A DNA stretch of 64,000 nt from a bacterium 1xD42-67. GTDB lineage: Bacteria; Bacillota; Clostridia; Oscillospirales; Oscillospiraceae. The stretch is taken from NCBI GenBank assembly GCA_003612335.1, contig RAYO01000024.1, positions 1 to 64,000 of the forward strand. The letters run 5' to 3'. The notes beneath the pieces were generated by a model. The model made no database searches. It was not told the DNA's origin and saw only the letters and a list, made by a program, of their open reading frames with translations. The position numbers and the translations under genes are program-made. Positions 1-9,267 of this stretch are shown here, one piece after another; the stretch's first letter is position 1; each line of letters starts with the position of its first letter.

Positions 1-2
1 TG

Positions 3-500
3 AACCAGTGGGCGGCGGGGGACAAGGTCCAGCGCATCGACTTCAACGCCGACAACGCCAAGATCGACGCCGCGATCGCGGCAGTATCGGCGAGGGCAGA
101 CGCCTTGGGGACCGGCAAGGCTGACAAGACCGCTCTGTCGGCTCTCCAGGCCGACTTGGACGCCGTCAGAGCCGCGATCCCCAAGATCGCCGCAGGGAGC
201 TACGCCGGGGACGGCGCGGCCAGCAGGACGATCCATCTGGGGTTCACTCCCAGGGCGGTGCTGGTGATCACGGACAGGGGGCGGATCCAGTACAACTACT
301 CGTCCTCGTCCTACTACACCTATGGCGGGCTGGCGGTGACTGGGTCTCCGGCCACCGGCTCCTACGGGGATCCGATCGTGACCATCCAGTCCGGGGGCTT
401 CCAGGTGGCGGACATCACCATGCAGGACAGCTCCCGTGTCAACCATTACACCCACGGCAACCACAGCGGCCAGACCTACCACTATATCGCCATCGGATGA
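3..500 (+). CDS. phage tail/fibre-like protein, 5' truncated
   Basis: The reading frame is open from the left edge of the window to the stop at 498-500, so only the last 165 codons are present. The first visible residues (NQWAAGDKVQRIDFNADNAK) match a pattern I know from tail or fibre proteins of Clostridia prophages: N-x-W-x2-GD-x-V-x4-DFN-x-DN-x-KID. A short Ala/Asp-rich helical stretch follows, then a Gly/Ser/Tyr-rich beta-type C-terminus (YNYSSSSYYTYGG) ending in YIAIG, typical of receptor-facing domains. The next gene is convergent, so this may be the edge of a prophage or a remnant. The phage assignment is inference from the motif; the rest of the element is not visible. Confidence 0.6.
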   Translation, partial: NQWAAGDKVQRIDFNADNAKIDAAIAAVSARADALGTGKADKTALSALQADLDAVRAAIPKIAAGSYAGDGAASRTIHLGFTPRAVLVITDRGRIQYNYSSSSYYTYGGLAVTGSPATGSYGDPIVTIQSGGFQVADITMQDSSRVNHYTHGNHSGQTYHYIAIG

Positions 501-510
501 CAGAAAGGGC

Positions 511-542
511 AAAAGCACCCCCGGACCGTGATGGTCCGGGGG
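511..542 (-). terminator. Rho-independent terminator of the SLH gene
   Basis: A perfect 10 bp stem (518-527 with 533-542, loop GTGAT) is followed on the minus strand by TGCTTTTGCCC. It lies 31 nt past the stop of the SLH gene and is shared with the end of the convergent tail gene. Confidence 0.75.
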
Positions 543-572
543 CTGCTCATACGTCACGAGACGCGGGATCGA

Positions 573-3500
573 TCAGTCAGGGGAGACAGGGGTGGCAGGA
601 GCGGTGGGGAGCTTCAGGCCAGAAGCATTGATGGTCACGCCCTTAGACTTCCAGTAGTACTCGGACAGGAAGGTGACCTCATGAGTAGCGCTATTACGGA
701 CGACGATGCCCTTGCCATGGGAAGAGACGGTGTCGTTGGGCCGGTCTTTGTCGGCGTCATCCCAGCTATGCTGAGGAGTATCCTTGCGCTCGCCGACCAG
801 CATGATCATGGCGCTGCCGTCGATATTTACGACCACAAAGCCCCAGGTGCCGGTCTTCAGGTCGTAGAGCTCTTCGAACTTACTAAAAGTGTTATTGTCC
901 GAATTGGCAAAAGCGCCCAAAACAGCCTTCTCCGCATCGCTCTCGCTACTACCAGCCTTCTCAACAGCCTTCACATCGCCCTTCATGGAGAGGGTCATGG
1001 TCTCGCCGTCGAAGGTCTGGGTGGGATAGCTCATAAAGGTCTTGTACTCGCTGTTTTGGGGCAGGTCGCTGTCGCCAGCGGGAGGAGTGATGCAGTCGGC
1101 CTTGAGGACGAACGTCACCTCATCCTCACCGTCCATAGCGGTGACCTTGGTGATCTTGCCGTCGGCGGTGGTGATCTTCACGTCAGTGTAGCCCGCATCC
1201 TCCAGCAGCTCGCGGATAGCGGTACGGACAGCGGAAGTCTCGCTCTCGGCGTAGGTAAAGGTCAGGGTCTCGCCCTTGATGGTCAGGCCGAACGCGGGGG
1301 TCTCGCTGTCGCTGCCGCCGTTGTTCTCGTCTTCCTCGCCGTCCTTGACCTCCCAGACGAACACAGCGGTGACCTTGCCGTCATCGGTGATGACCCAAGC
1401 CTTATCGTTGCGGTCGTTGTGCAGGGACTCCAGGGACAGGTCGCTGCCGTCGTAGTAGACGATCATCGCGTCGTCATTGGCGGCGGGCCGGACGGTGTAC
1501 TCCTTCTCGGTGCTGTCCCAGCCGAATCCCAGCAGGCCGTCGGTGGTGGCACGGTGGGTGCCGATGTAAGCCTTTGCAGTCCAGTTGCCGCCCTTCTCGG
1601 GAGTACTATCGTTCTGAGCGGTCAGATCGTTGACAGCGATGTCCTTGGGCAGCTTGGTGGTCAGCTTAGTGACATAGTCGCTGCTGTTCTGGGTCATGCC
1701 AAAGAAGATACCGATCTCATTCTTCTCGACGCTGCTCAGAGTGCTTGCGGCGTCACTGCCGGACTTGACGCGGATAGAGGTGATCTCACCGTTCACCACG
1801 GCGTCATAGACATAGTACTTGTTGGAGCCGGTGCCGTTCTCCTTGGGACTGTTGGCGCCGATGACGAAGATCACCTCGTCACTGCCGGTGACCTCAGCCT
1901 CGCTGATGAACACGGCCTTGACGATGCCGTCCTTCACATAGGCCACCAGGCGGGAGGCATTAGTCACGTCCACAGAGGGGGCATTGTTGTAACCCACGTA
2001 GGCGTCGAACTCGTCATTGTCCTCAGTGCTGGGATTGACCAGGATGGCGCTGTTCTTGTCGGTGTAGATCGTGCTGTCCTTCAGCTTGATCCGGGAGTTG
2101 CCGTTCTTGACGACGCCCTCGGTGCTGCTGTCGTAAGCAGAGTAGTCAGTGGTCTTGACATCCAGGCTGTAGATGCCGCCGTCCTCCGTGTAGGACACGA
2201 TCTGGCCCACCAGAGGAGCCTTCTTGGTCTTGGTGTCATCAACAACGACAGAGACCTTGCTATTGTCCTCTGCGGCGCTCCAGCTCGTGCTCTTGGTAGC
2301 GCCGTTGCGGAGAGCTTTCAGCGCGCTGTCGCCGGTAAGGCCCAGGTCCTTGGTCCAGGCGTCGGTGTCGTCGCTGTCGATGTCTACGTTCTTGACAGAA
2401 CCGTCAGTGAGAATCAGCTTGGCGCCGTACTCGGCGTCGTCGCCGTACTTGCTGTTGGCGTTGCCCACAGAGTAGACGTAGGCGTAGTCGTTGGACTCCA
2501 CAGCGTCGGCCAGCAGGATGATGTTGCCCTGCTTGTCGATGTAGAAGGCCACGTTCTCGTCCACGGAATCCACGCCCAGCTTGCTGCCCTCAGCATCGTT
2601 ATAGCGGGAGCTGTAGCGATAGGTGGTGTCGCCGATGACCACGCGGTCCTTGTCGCGGATGGTGTCGGCCTCGCCCTCCACCAGCTCGGCCTTGCCCAGG
2701 ATGGTCTCCACGGTCCAGGCGCCGCTGCTGGTCACGGACTTGTTGTAAAGGACCACGTCCTCCTCAGCATAGCCGTTGATGTCGAACTCCAGGCCGGACT
2801 CGTCCATGTCGTCCAGGGTGATGGTCTCGCCGGAGACCTTGGTGATCTCAGCGGCGTAGGTGTTCACGATGCACACAGTGGCGGTGTCCTTGCTGTCGTT
2901 CAGGTACACATAGGTGGTGGTGCCCCGGCCAGTGCCGTCCAGGTCGTCCTTGTCGTTGTCCTCCACGTCCTTGCGGGTGAAGAACTTCATGTCGCTGGCG
3001 ATATACTTCTTGGCGTTGGCCTCGGTGGCGCCGTCCATCTTGACGGTCCAGGTGTAGTCCTCGGCCACGGTCTTGCCCACAGCGTCATACATGGCGCTGC
3101 TCTTCACAGTGCCCTCGAAGACGTAGTCGGCCTCGTCGGCGTAGTTGCCCACTTCGCTGTTCTTATAGGTCCAGCGGACAGAGGGAGCGCCAAAATCGTC
3201 GGTGGTGGCGGTGCGCTTCAGGTCGCCGTTGTACAGCTGCTCGCCCAGCTCCACCACGGAGCCGTTGACGCCGGTCAGGGTGCTGGCGTTGGTCTCGGTG
3301 GTGTTGATGGTGTTGGCGAACTTCTGGGTGCTGGAGCGGTACACATAGTTGACCTTGCCCTTGGAGATCTGGCTCCCGTCGGGCAGGGTGACGGACAGAG
3401 TGTCGTCATCGGGATCCACCATGCCGCTCTCCAGGGCGTTCAGGGCCAGACGGGCCACCTGATCGCGGGTCAGGGGGGAGTCCTGGTTGGCGTTGATGCC

Positions 3501-4001
3501 GTCGAACAGGCGGATCTTGCTGGCCTGCTTCACGGTGGACAGCACGAAGTTGTCCTCATAGTCGCTCTGATACTGGAAGTAGCCCAGAGCGCGCATCATC
3601 ATGGAAGCGGCCTGCACGGCGGTCACGGTATCAGCGCCGCCGAAGGTGGTGGCGTTGTAGCCGGACACGATGCCGTTGGCATAGCAGGCGGCCACATAGG
3701 GCTTGGCGTAGTCGGGCACGTCCCAGAAGGGGCAGGTGTCCTTGTAATAGTTGTAGTCCAGGTTCAGCAGCTTCGCCATCACGATCGCCATCTCGTTGCG
3801 GGAGACGGAACGGTCGGGATCGAAGTTGCCCTTGTCGTCGCCCTGCATGACCTTGACCGCCTGCAGGACCTCGATCGCCTCGACGTTGTTGTCCTTGTCA
3901 ACGTCGGGATAGGCCACAGCAGCGCTGGTCCCGATCACCATCATGCCCAGGAGCATGACAGAGGCCAGGGTCAGACTGAGAGCCCGCTTCAGGTTTCTCA
4001 T
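573..4001 (-). CDS. secreted SLH-domain surface protein (S-layer-like), 1142 aa
   Basis: This is a large exported cell-wall protein. The ATG at 4001 is chosen because AAGGAGG lies 8-14 nt upstream (4011-4017) and it opens directly into a signal peptide (residues 1-30: MRNLKR, a hydrophobic core, then SAAVA). A more upstream in-frame ATG at 4079 lacks this context. Three SLH modules follow at about residues 31-80, 84-141 and 156-193, each with FDPDR/ITRDQ-like helices, and should bind secondary wall polymer. The remaining ~940 residues are Asp/Ser/Thr-rich beta-type sequence with no recognised enzyme motif. SLH modules at the N-terminus plus a long acidic body fit an S-layer or abundant surface protein; that role is inference. 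Confidence 0.9.
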   Translation of the reverse strand: MRNLKRALSLTLASVMLLGMMVIGTSAAVAYPDVDKDNNVEAIEVLQAVKVMQGDDKGNFDPDRSVSRNEMAIVMAKLLNLDYNYYKDTCPFWDVPDYAKPYVAACYANGIVSGYNATTFGGADTVTAVQAASMMMRALGYFQYQSDYEDNFVLSTVKQASKIRLFDGINANQDSPLTRDQVARLALNALESGMVDPDDDTLSVTLPDGSQISKGKVNYVYRSSTQKFANTINTTETNASTLTGVNGSVVELGEQLYNGDLKRTATTDDFGAPSVRWTYKNSEVGNYADEADYVFEGTVKSSAMYDAVGKTVAEDYTWTVKMDGATEANAKKYIASDMKFFTRKDVEDNDKDDLDGTGRGTTTYVYLNDSKDTATVCIVNTYAAEITKVSGETITLDDMDESGLEFDINGYAEEDVVLYNKSVTSSGAWTVETILGKAELVEGEADTIRDKDRVVIGDTTYRYSSRYNDAEGSKLGVDSVDENVAFYIDKQGNIILLADAVESNDYAYVYSVGNANSKYGDDAEYGAKLILTDGSVKNVDIDSDDTDAWTKDLGLTGDSALKALRNGATKSTSWSAAEDNSKVSVVVDDTKTKKAPLVGQIVSYTEDGGIYSLDVKTTDYSAYDSSTEGVVKNGNSRIKLKDSTIYTDKNSAILVNPSTEDNDEFDAYVGYNNAPSVDVTNASRLVAYVKDGIVKAVFISEAEVTGSDEVIFVIGANSPKENGTGSNKYYVYDAVVNGEITSIRVKSGSDAASTLSSVEKNEIGIFFGMTQNSSDYVTKLTTKLPKDIAVNDLTAQNDSTPEKGGNWTAKAYIGTHRATTDGLLGFGWDSTEKEYTVRPAANDDAMIVYYDGSDLSLESLHNDRNDKAWVITDDGKVTAVFVWEVKDGEEDENNGGSDSETPAFGLTIKGETLTFTYAESETSAVRTAIRELLEDAGYTDVKITTADGKITKVTAMDGEDEVTFVLKADCITPPAGDSDLPQNSEYKTFMSYPTQTFDGETMTLSMKGDVKAVEKAGSSESDAEKAVLGAFANSDNNTFSKFEELYDLKTGTWGFVVVNIDGSAMIMLVGERKDTPQHSWDDADKDRPNDTVSSHGKGIVVRNSATHEVTFLSEYYWKSKGVTINASGLKLPTAPATPVSPD

Positions 4002-4081
4002 TCGGATCTTCCTCCTTGTAATTTTTTCAGCCATGAGAGAGGCTGTTTTTTCGGCCGTCACGCTGTCCTCCGTACGCAAAT

Positions 4082-4088
4082 GGTAGAC
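4082..4088. promoter_or_regulatory. single GGTAGAC heptamer upstream of the SLH gene
   Basis: One isolated copy of the heptamer that also occurs as two tandem pairs further upstream (4264-4281 and 4341-4358). No partner copy is present 11 bp on either side. Confidence 0.3.
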
Positions 4089-4164
4089 CTTGAGGATCTA
4101 ACATTTTCGTAACAAAAATCAGCGTTTTTACCGAAAATTTCGAGGTATTTCGACTTTTTCGCCC

Positions 4165-4180
4165 TGACACGGCCGTGTCA
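4165..4180. promoter_or_regulatory. 16 bp perfect palindrome upstream of the SLH gene
   Basis: TGACACGGCCGTGTCA is an uninterrupted perfect palindrome 164 nt upstream of the SLH start codon. With no T-run it is not terminator-like, so it may be a dimer operator. No convincing -35/-10 pair was found for the SLH gene. Confidence 0.4.
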
Positions 4181-4263
4181 CGCCCCTTGCAGGCATTCTG
4201 AGATCACAAAAAATGGGGCAAAACTGGTGAAAACAGGATCTTTCGATGTAAAAAAGTTAGATC

Positions 4264-4281
4264 GGTAGACATCTGGTAGAC
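4264..4281. promoter_or_regulatory. tandem heptamer pair, PhoB/OmpR-type site geometry
   Basis: GGTAGAC-ATCT-GGTAGAC: two identical 7 bp repeats separated by 4 bp, an 11 bp period. This is the geometry of sites bound by OmpR/PhoB winged-helix response regulators. It lies 263-280 nt upstream of the SLH start codon. Confidence 0.5.
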
Positions 4282-4340
4282 ATCCTAAAAAATGTCAGGA
4301 AACGAACTCCTTGTCCCCCATGGCTTTGACGCCCCTTTTT

Positions 4341-4358
4341 GGTAGACATTTGGTAGAC
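4341..4358. promoter_or_regulatory. second tandem heptamer pair
   Basis: GGTAGAC-ATTT-GGTAGAC, the same 7+4+7 arrangement as at 4264-4281 and starting exactly 77 bp further upstream. The stretch 4002-4574 has no gene; it holds these repeats, the palindrome at 4165 and the terminator at 4384. Confidence 0.5.
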
Positions 4359-4383
4359 CTGGGTATGACTTACCTGAAAACAG

Positions 4384-4410
4384 AAAAAGGGCCGTCCGAA
4401 AGGACGGCCC
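4384..4410 (-). terminator. terminator of the sigma/DUF4179 operon
   Basis: GGGCCGTCC-GAAA-GGACGGCCC (4389-4410) is followed on the minus strand by a T5 run (4388-4384). It lies about 165 nt past the stop of the DUF4179-like gene. Confidence 0.8.
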
Positions 4411-4574
4411 CTGGGGGGATGGATATTCGACCGGTCTGCTGGGCCCTTTGGGTATGGCCGGCACCGCTGTGCTGGATCTGGATGGGGCGCCGGTATCTGA
4501 TCCGATCCCGATGCGGGGGATCGGATCTCCCTCGTGATATGGGGCTGATATACCGCTGGGGCCGAGGATCCTGC

Positions 4575-5972
4575 TCATATCGGGATCCGTTCCCCTGCCA
4601 GCTCGAGGGCGACGACGTCCTCCAGATCGATCGGGCTCTCGAAACTCCAGGTGTTGAAGGTCTCCCAGATGGTCTCGCCGGTACCTATCCCTGCGTTGGC
4701 GTAACGGCCTATACCAGGTTGGGCGGCGACCTTGGAGCCGTCCTTTTTGACGGCATACAACACCATATTGTGGAATCCGCCTGGGTCGTTGCTGTGCATC
4801 GTGACCGACAGGGGGGAGACCGTCATCTGCTGCACCTGCCTGCCGGCCAGCTCACCGACCTGATCCAAGACGAGAGAGCGGTAGTGTTCCATCTGGAAGT
4901 CCAGCGTCCAGGAGCCCTCGATGGTCCTCCCATTCCGTGCGTAGGCGCCATAGGGCCGGAACTTACAGCTCTGGAGCAGCTCCAGATCCTCCTTATGGAA
5001 CAGGGGGAAGAGGATGTCCATGCCGCCTTCCACAAGGGTCTGCTGATAGATATAGATCCTCTCGTCCGCCCCGGGAAGGAACAGGGAGGTGAAAAAGCCC
5101 CCTCCTCCCTTCGGCCTGACCCCCTCCGCAAGGCCCAGGCGGATATGGAAGCAGCCGTCGCTGGCAAAGCCCATGGAGGAGATCCATATGTCCTCAGTCT
5201 CCTCGAAAGACATGGGGTTCTGTTCCGGGGCCAGCACCACCGCCTGGCGGGGGAGCATGGCGTCGAACTTCCTGGGGTCGTCCTCACCTCCGGACCGTAA
5301 GATGACCTCGGCCTCCTCTTCCACTGGGAGGGACTCCAGTGTCTCCCCAGTGACCGACCCACAGGAGACCTCTGCGTGCAGATCCCCCTCCCGGGTGCTC
5401 ATCCCTGTGACAGACAGCTGGGCATCCCGGCTGGGCTGGGCCGTATCTCCATAGAAAACGCTGGCGGAGAGCAACGCGGTCCTGGTGTCCGGATCGTAGG
5501 AGAGGAGGGAGAAGCTCCCGGTCCCGACGATGTTGACGGCGGGAGCCGGCTTCCCGTCGTCTGGGGCCCTTTTCGTACCTGTCGTCAGCCGGCCTTTCAA
5601 GGTCAGACACTCGTCCAGCCGGTCCCCGTCCACATCCCGCACAGCGAGATAGACATAGCCCTCCAGGTCGTCGGCCAGGGCGCCGAGCACCTGGATCTCG
5701 ATCCCCTGGTCTCTGCACACTGCCCCCTCGATGGTCCGGATATAGGGGGCGAAGATGCCCAGCCGGTCCAGGAGGACCTCCCGTACAGTGGGCACCGCTG
5801 CGGTCACCACTGTGACCATCAGGACCGCACATACCAGAACAGCGGCCATCCGCCGGCGAATCCGTCTTCTGTGTCTCATCTCAGATCCCTCCTCCAATAT
5901 CGTGCAGAGCCGGTCCAGCGCCTCCTGGCTGGGCCCCAGCCGCTCCATCTCACACCTGTATCTGTCCTGCAT
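4575..5972 (-). CDS. DUF4179-like single-pass membrane protein, putative anti-sigma partner, 465 aa
   Basis: The N-terminus (~residues 1-40) is short, charged and cytoplasmic. It is followed by an Arg-rich stretch and one membrane segment at ~43-62 (MAAVLVCAVLMVTVVTAAVP), then a long extracellular domain. The layout, and the stretch just after the helix (LGIFAPYIRTIEG...IEIQVLGALADDLEGYVYLAV), resemble DUF4179 proteins that pair with ECF sigma factors in Firmicutes. The ATG at 5972 has GGAGGAGGAGG just upstream and overlaps the sigma gene's end by 23 nt, so the two are translationally coupled. Membrane tethering and genetic coupling suggest that it restrains or senses for the sigma factor; this is inference. 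Confidence 0.7.
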   Translation of the reverse strand: MQDRYRCEMERLGPSQEALDRLCTILEEGSEMRHRRRIRRRMAAVLVCAVLMVTVVTAAVPTVREVLLDRLGIFAPYIRTIEGAVCRDQGIEIQVLGALADDLEGYVYLAVRDVDGDRLDECLTLKGRLTTGTKRAPDDGKPAPAVNIVGTGSFSLLSYDPDTRTALLSASVFYGDTAQPSRDAQLSVTGMSTREGDLHAEVSCGSVTGETLESLPVEEEAEVILRSGGEDDPRKFDAMLPRQAVVLAPEQNPMSFEETEDIWISSMGFASDGCFHIRLGLAEGVRPKGGGGFFTSLFLPGADERIYIYQQTLVEGGMDILFPLFHKEDLELLQSCKFRPYGAYARNGRTIEGSWTLDFQMEHYRSLVLDQVGELAGRQVQQMTVSPLSVTMHSNDPGGFHNMVLYAVKKDGSKVAAQPGIGRYANAGIGTGETIWETFNTWSFESPIDLEDVVALELAGERIPI

Positions 5973-6444
5973 GGTCCTCCTCCTCCAGCCGGCTCCGCAG
6001 CAGGCCCCGGGCCCGGAACAGACGTGACTTGATCGTTCCCTCGCTTTTTCCCAGGATCCGGGCGATCTCTGCTATGGGATAGCCCTCATAATAATATAGG
6101 TGGACAGGGATCCGGTAGCGGGAGGGCAGGGAGAGCACAGCCTCTGTGACCCTTCCCGCCTCCGAAGCCTCTGGTGCAGGCAGATCCTCTGTCAATGGCT
6201 CCTCCCGCCTGCGCCGGTATAGACGGAACAGGTCGTTGGAGCAGTTGGACGCCACCCGCAGCAGCCACGCTTTGGCATGGGCCTCGCTGTCGAAGACCGG
6301 CTCCGCTTTGAGGAGACGGAGGAACACCTCCTGCATCACATCCTCTGCATCTGCCCGGCAGCCTGTTCGGGCGTAGGCCAGACGGTACACTGCGGGGGCA
6401 TATCGCCTCGCCAGAAGACCTGGGCTGTCCCACGATCCTTCCAT
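5950..6444 (-). CDS. ECF-family RNA polymerase sigma factor (sigma-70), 164 aa
   Basis: Region 2 is visible at ~residues 10-75 (RRYAPAVYRLAYARTG, DAEDVMQEVFLRLL, AWLLRVASN) and region 4 at ~105-155 (SRYRIPVHLYYYEGY, IAEIARILGKSEGTIKSRL), with no region 3 or N-terminal extension, the usual ECF layout. The ATG at 6444 is preferred over an upstream in-frame start (6585) because it has a GGGGGTGAGG site and matches normal ECF length. The stop overlaps the start of the membrane protein gene. A TGCAAC/CGTATC promoter directly upstream suggests autoregulation. Confidence 0.88.
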   Translation of the reverse strand: MEGSWDSPGLLARRYAPAVYRLAYARTGCRADAEDVMQEVFLRLLKAEPVFDSEAHAKAWLLRVASNCSNDLFRLYRRRREEPLTEDLPAPEASEAGRVTEAVLSLPSRYRIPVHLYYYEGYPIAEIARILGKSEGTIKSRLFRARGLLRSRLEEEDHAGQIQV

Positions 6445-6466
6445 GTCCTCACCCCCTGCTATTGAT

Positions 6467-6495
6467 GATACGGAAATGAGGCCCGTTTGGTTGCA
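6467..6495 (-). promoter_or_regulatory. predicted ECF-type autoregulatory promoter
   Basis: On the minus strand, TGCAAC (6495-6490) and CGTATC (6472-6467) are separated by 17 bp. This resembles promoters of Bacillus ECF sigmas (TGCAAC/TGAAAC with CGTC or CGTA). It would start transcription near 6460, about 16 nt before the sigma start codon. Confidence 0.5.
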
Positions 6496-6610
6496 GTCTT
6501 TGAAAATTTTGTCGGTCCGCGGCAGAGCCACCAACAGCTGCACAGTGGTCGCGGTGATGTACCCGCTTGACCCAACAGTGTACATCCGCTTGGAGAAATT
6601 TTGATAAAAT

Positions 6611-6640
6611 AAGACAGACCGCCTCTTGGCGGTCTGTCTT
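6611..6640 (-). terminator. terminator of tRNA-Ser
   Basis: A perfect 13 bp stem (6611-6623 with 6628-6640) with a 4 nt loop, followed on the minus strand by an ATTTTATC tract. It starts 5 nt after the tRNA 3' end. Confidence 0.85.
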
Positions 6641-6645
6641 ATAAA

Positions 6646-6735
6646 TGGCGCAGTAGGAGGGATTCGAACCCTCGAGCCCTTATCAGGCTACACGATTTCC
6701 AGTCGTGCTCGTTATGACCACTTCGATACTACTGC
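6646..6735 (-). tRNA. tRNA-Ser, anticodon GGA
   Basis: The acceptor stem GCAGTAG (6735-6729) pairs with CTACTGC (6656-6650). The discriminator is G and CCA is encoded (6648-6646). The anticodon stem CACGA/TCGTG encloses CTGGAAA, giving anticodon GGA (reads UCC/UCU). A long variable arm (TAGCCTGATAAGGGCTC), as expected for class II serine tRNA, and a T-arm GAGGG-TTCGAAT-CCCTC are present. Confidence 0.95.
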
Positions 6736-6775
6736 ATCGTTGGGAAGAACCCCTGGTCAGGGGGACAACGATGAT

Positions 6776-6803
6776 ATTATACCAGCTTTTTTCAGATAGT
6801 CAA
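6776..6803 (-). promoter_or_regulatory. promoter of tRNA-Ser
   Basis: TTGACT (6803-6798) and TATAAT (6781-6776) on the minus strand are separated by 16 bp, about 40 nt upstream of the tRNA 5' end. Confidence 0.75.
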
Positions 6804-6982
6804 CCCCTTTTTCAGAAAAATTCTGACCGAGCATGCCGGAGCAGCGGACGGGGGGCCGGGAGGGCGTGGCGCAGATTGTCGAGGGGGAGGGAAGGAGACG
6901 GAGGATCTAGCACTCGGCCGGTCCTTTTGTGAACGAAATGTAAATCCTTTTCGGTATAGCCCAGTTTTTTGCAAATTGGGGG

Positions 6983-7011
6983 TTGATTTTTTGGCCAGGA
7001 AAGGGTATCAT
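6983..7011 (+). promoter_or_regulatory. groESL vegetative promoter
   Basis: TTGATT (6983-6988) and TATCAT (7006-7011) with a 17 bp spacer. The CIRCE operator begins 12 bp after the -10 box, so it covers the expected transcription start. Confidence 0.75.
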
Positions 7012-7022
7012 CTTAGGCAGAC

Positions 7023-7049
7023 TTAGCACTCGAGATAAACAAGTGCTAA
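7023..7049. promoter_or_regulatory. CIRCE element (HrcA operator)
   Basis: TTAGCACTC-N9-AAGTGCTAA matches the CIRCE inverted repeat (TTAGCACTC-N9-GAGTGCTAA) with one mismatch in the right arm. It predicts HrcA repression and heat induction of groESL. Confidence 0.92.
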
Positions 7050-7069
7050 ACCTGATCTGCTGATCCTAA

Positions 7070-7384
<315 letters not shown>

Positions 7385-7386
7385 AA

Positions 7387-7489
7387 AAGCCTCCCCCTTT
7401 ATGGGGGAGGTGGCGCCGCCGCAGGCGGTGACGGAGGGGGTCCCCCTCAGCCGGCTTTGCCGGCAGCTCCCCCACAAGGGGGGAGCCTT
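7387..7489. repeat. palindromic intergenic repeat inside the groESL operon
   Basis: A ~103 bp element with imperfect terminal inverted repeats (AAGCCTCCCCC at the left, AAGGCTCCCCC as reverse complement at the right) and a stem-loop at each end (left arm CCTCCCCC/GGGGGAGG at 7390-7410). Rearranged halves of the same element occur at 34397-34446 and 34472-34523. It may alter the GroES:GroEL ratio by forming RNA structure between the genes. Confidence 0.8.
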
Positions 7490-7510
7490 GATAATAATAT
7501 TTGGAGGTAA

Positions 7511-9142
<1,632 letters not shown>

Positions 9143-9152
9143 GAGACACGAG

Positions 9153-9180
9153 AGCCCGGAGCGTATGCTCCGGGCTTTTC
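9153..9180 (+). terminator. groESL terminator
   Basis: AGCCCGGAGC-GTAT-GCTCCGGGCT followed by TTTC, 10 nt after the groEL stop. Confidence 0.85.
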
Positions 9181-9230
9181 TCATGGCGGGGCTGGGATGC
9201 GGGCCGGGAGCTGCATCCCCCGGAGGCAGA

Positions 9231-9261
9231 AAAATGGAGGACGGTCCTAGGACCGTCCTCC
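9231..9261 (-). terminator. terminator of the MBOAT/DHHW operon
   Basis: A 12 bp perfect stem (9236-9247 with 9250-9261) followed on the minus strand by ATTTTT, just past the stop of the DHHW gene. Confidence 0.8.
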
Positions 9262-9267
9262 GTCCTG

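Noticed and set aside
1-500. A complete prophage
   Set aside because: Only the end of one tail-like gene is visible; no integrase, att site or other phage genes in this window.
528-4112. 1194-codon plus-strand open frame opposite the SLH gene
   Set aside because: It mirrors the real gene's codon bias (low-complexity His/Gly/Val/Leu text), has no ribosome site or domain, and the minus-strand gene has signal peptide and SLH modules.
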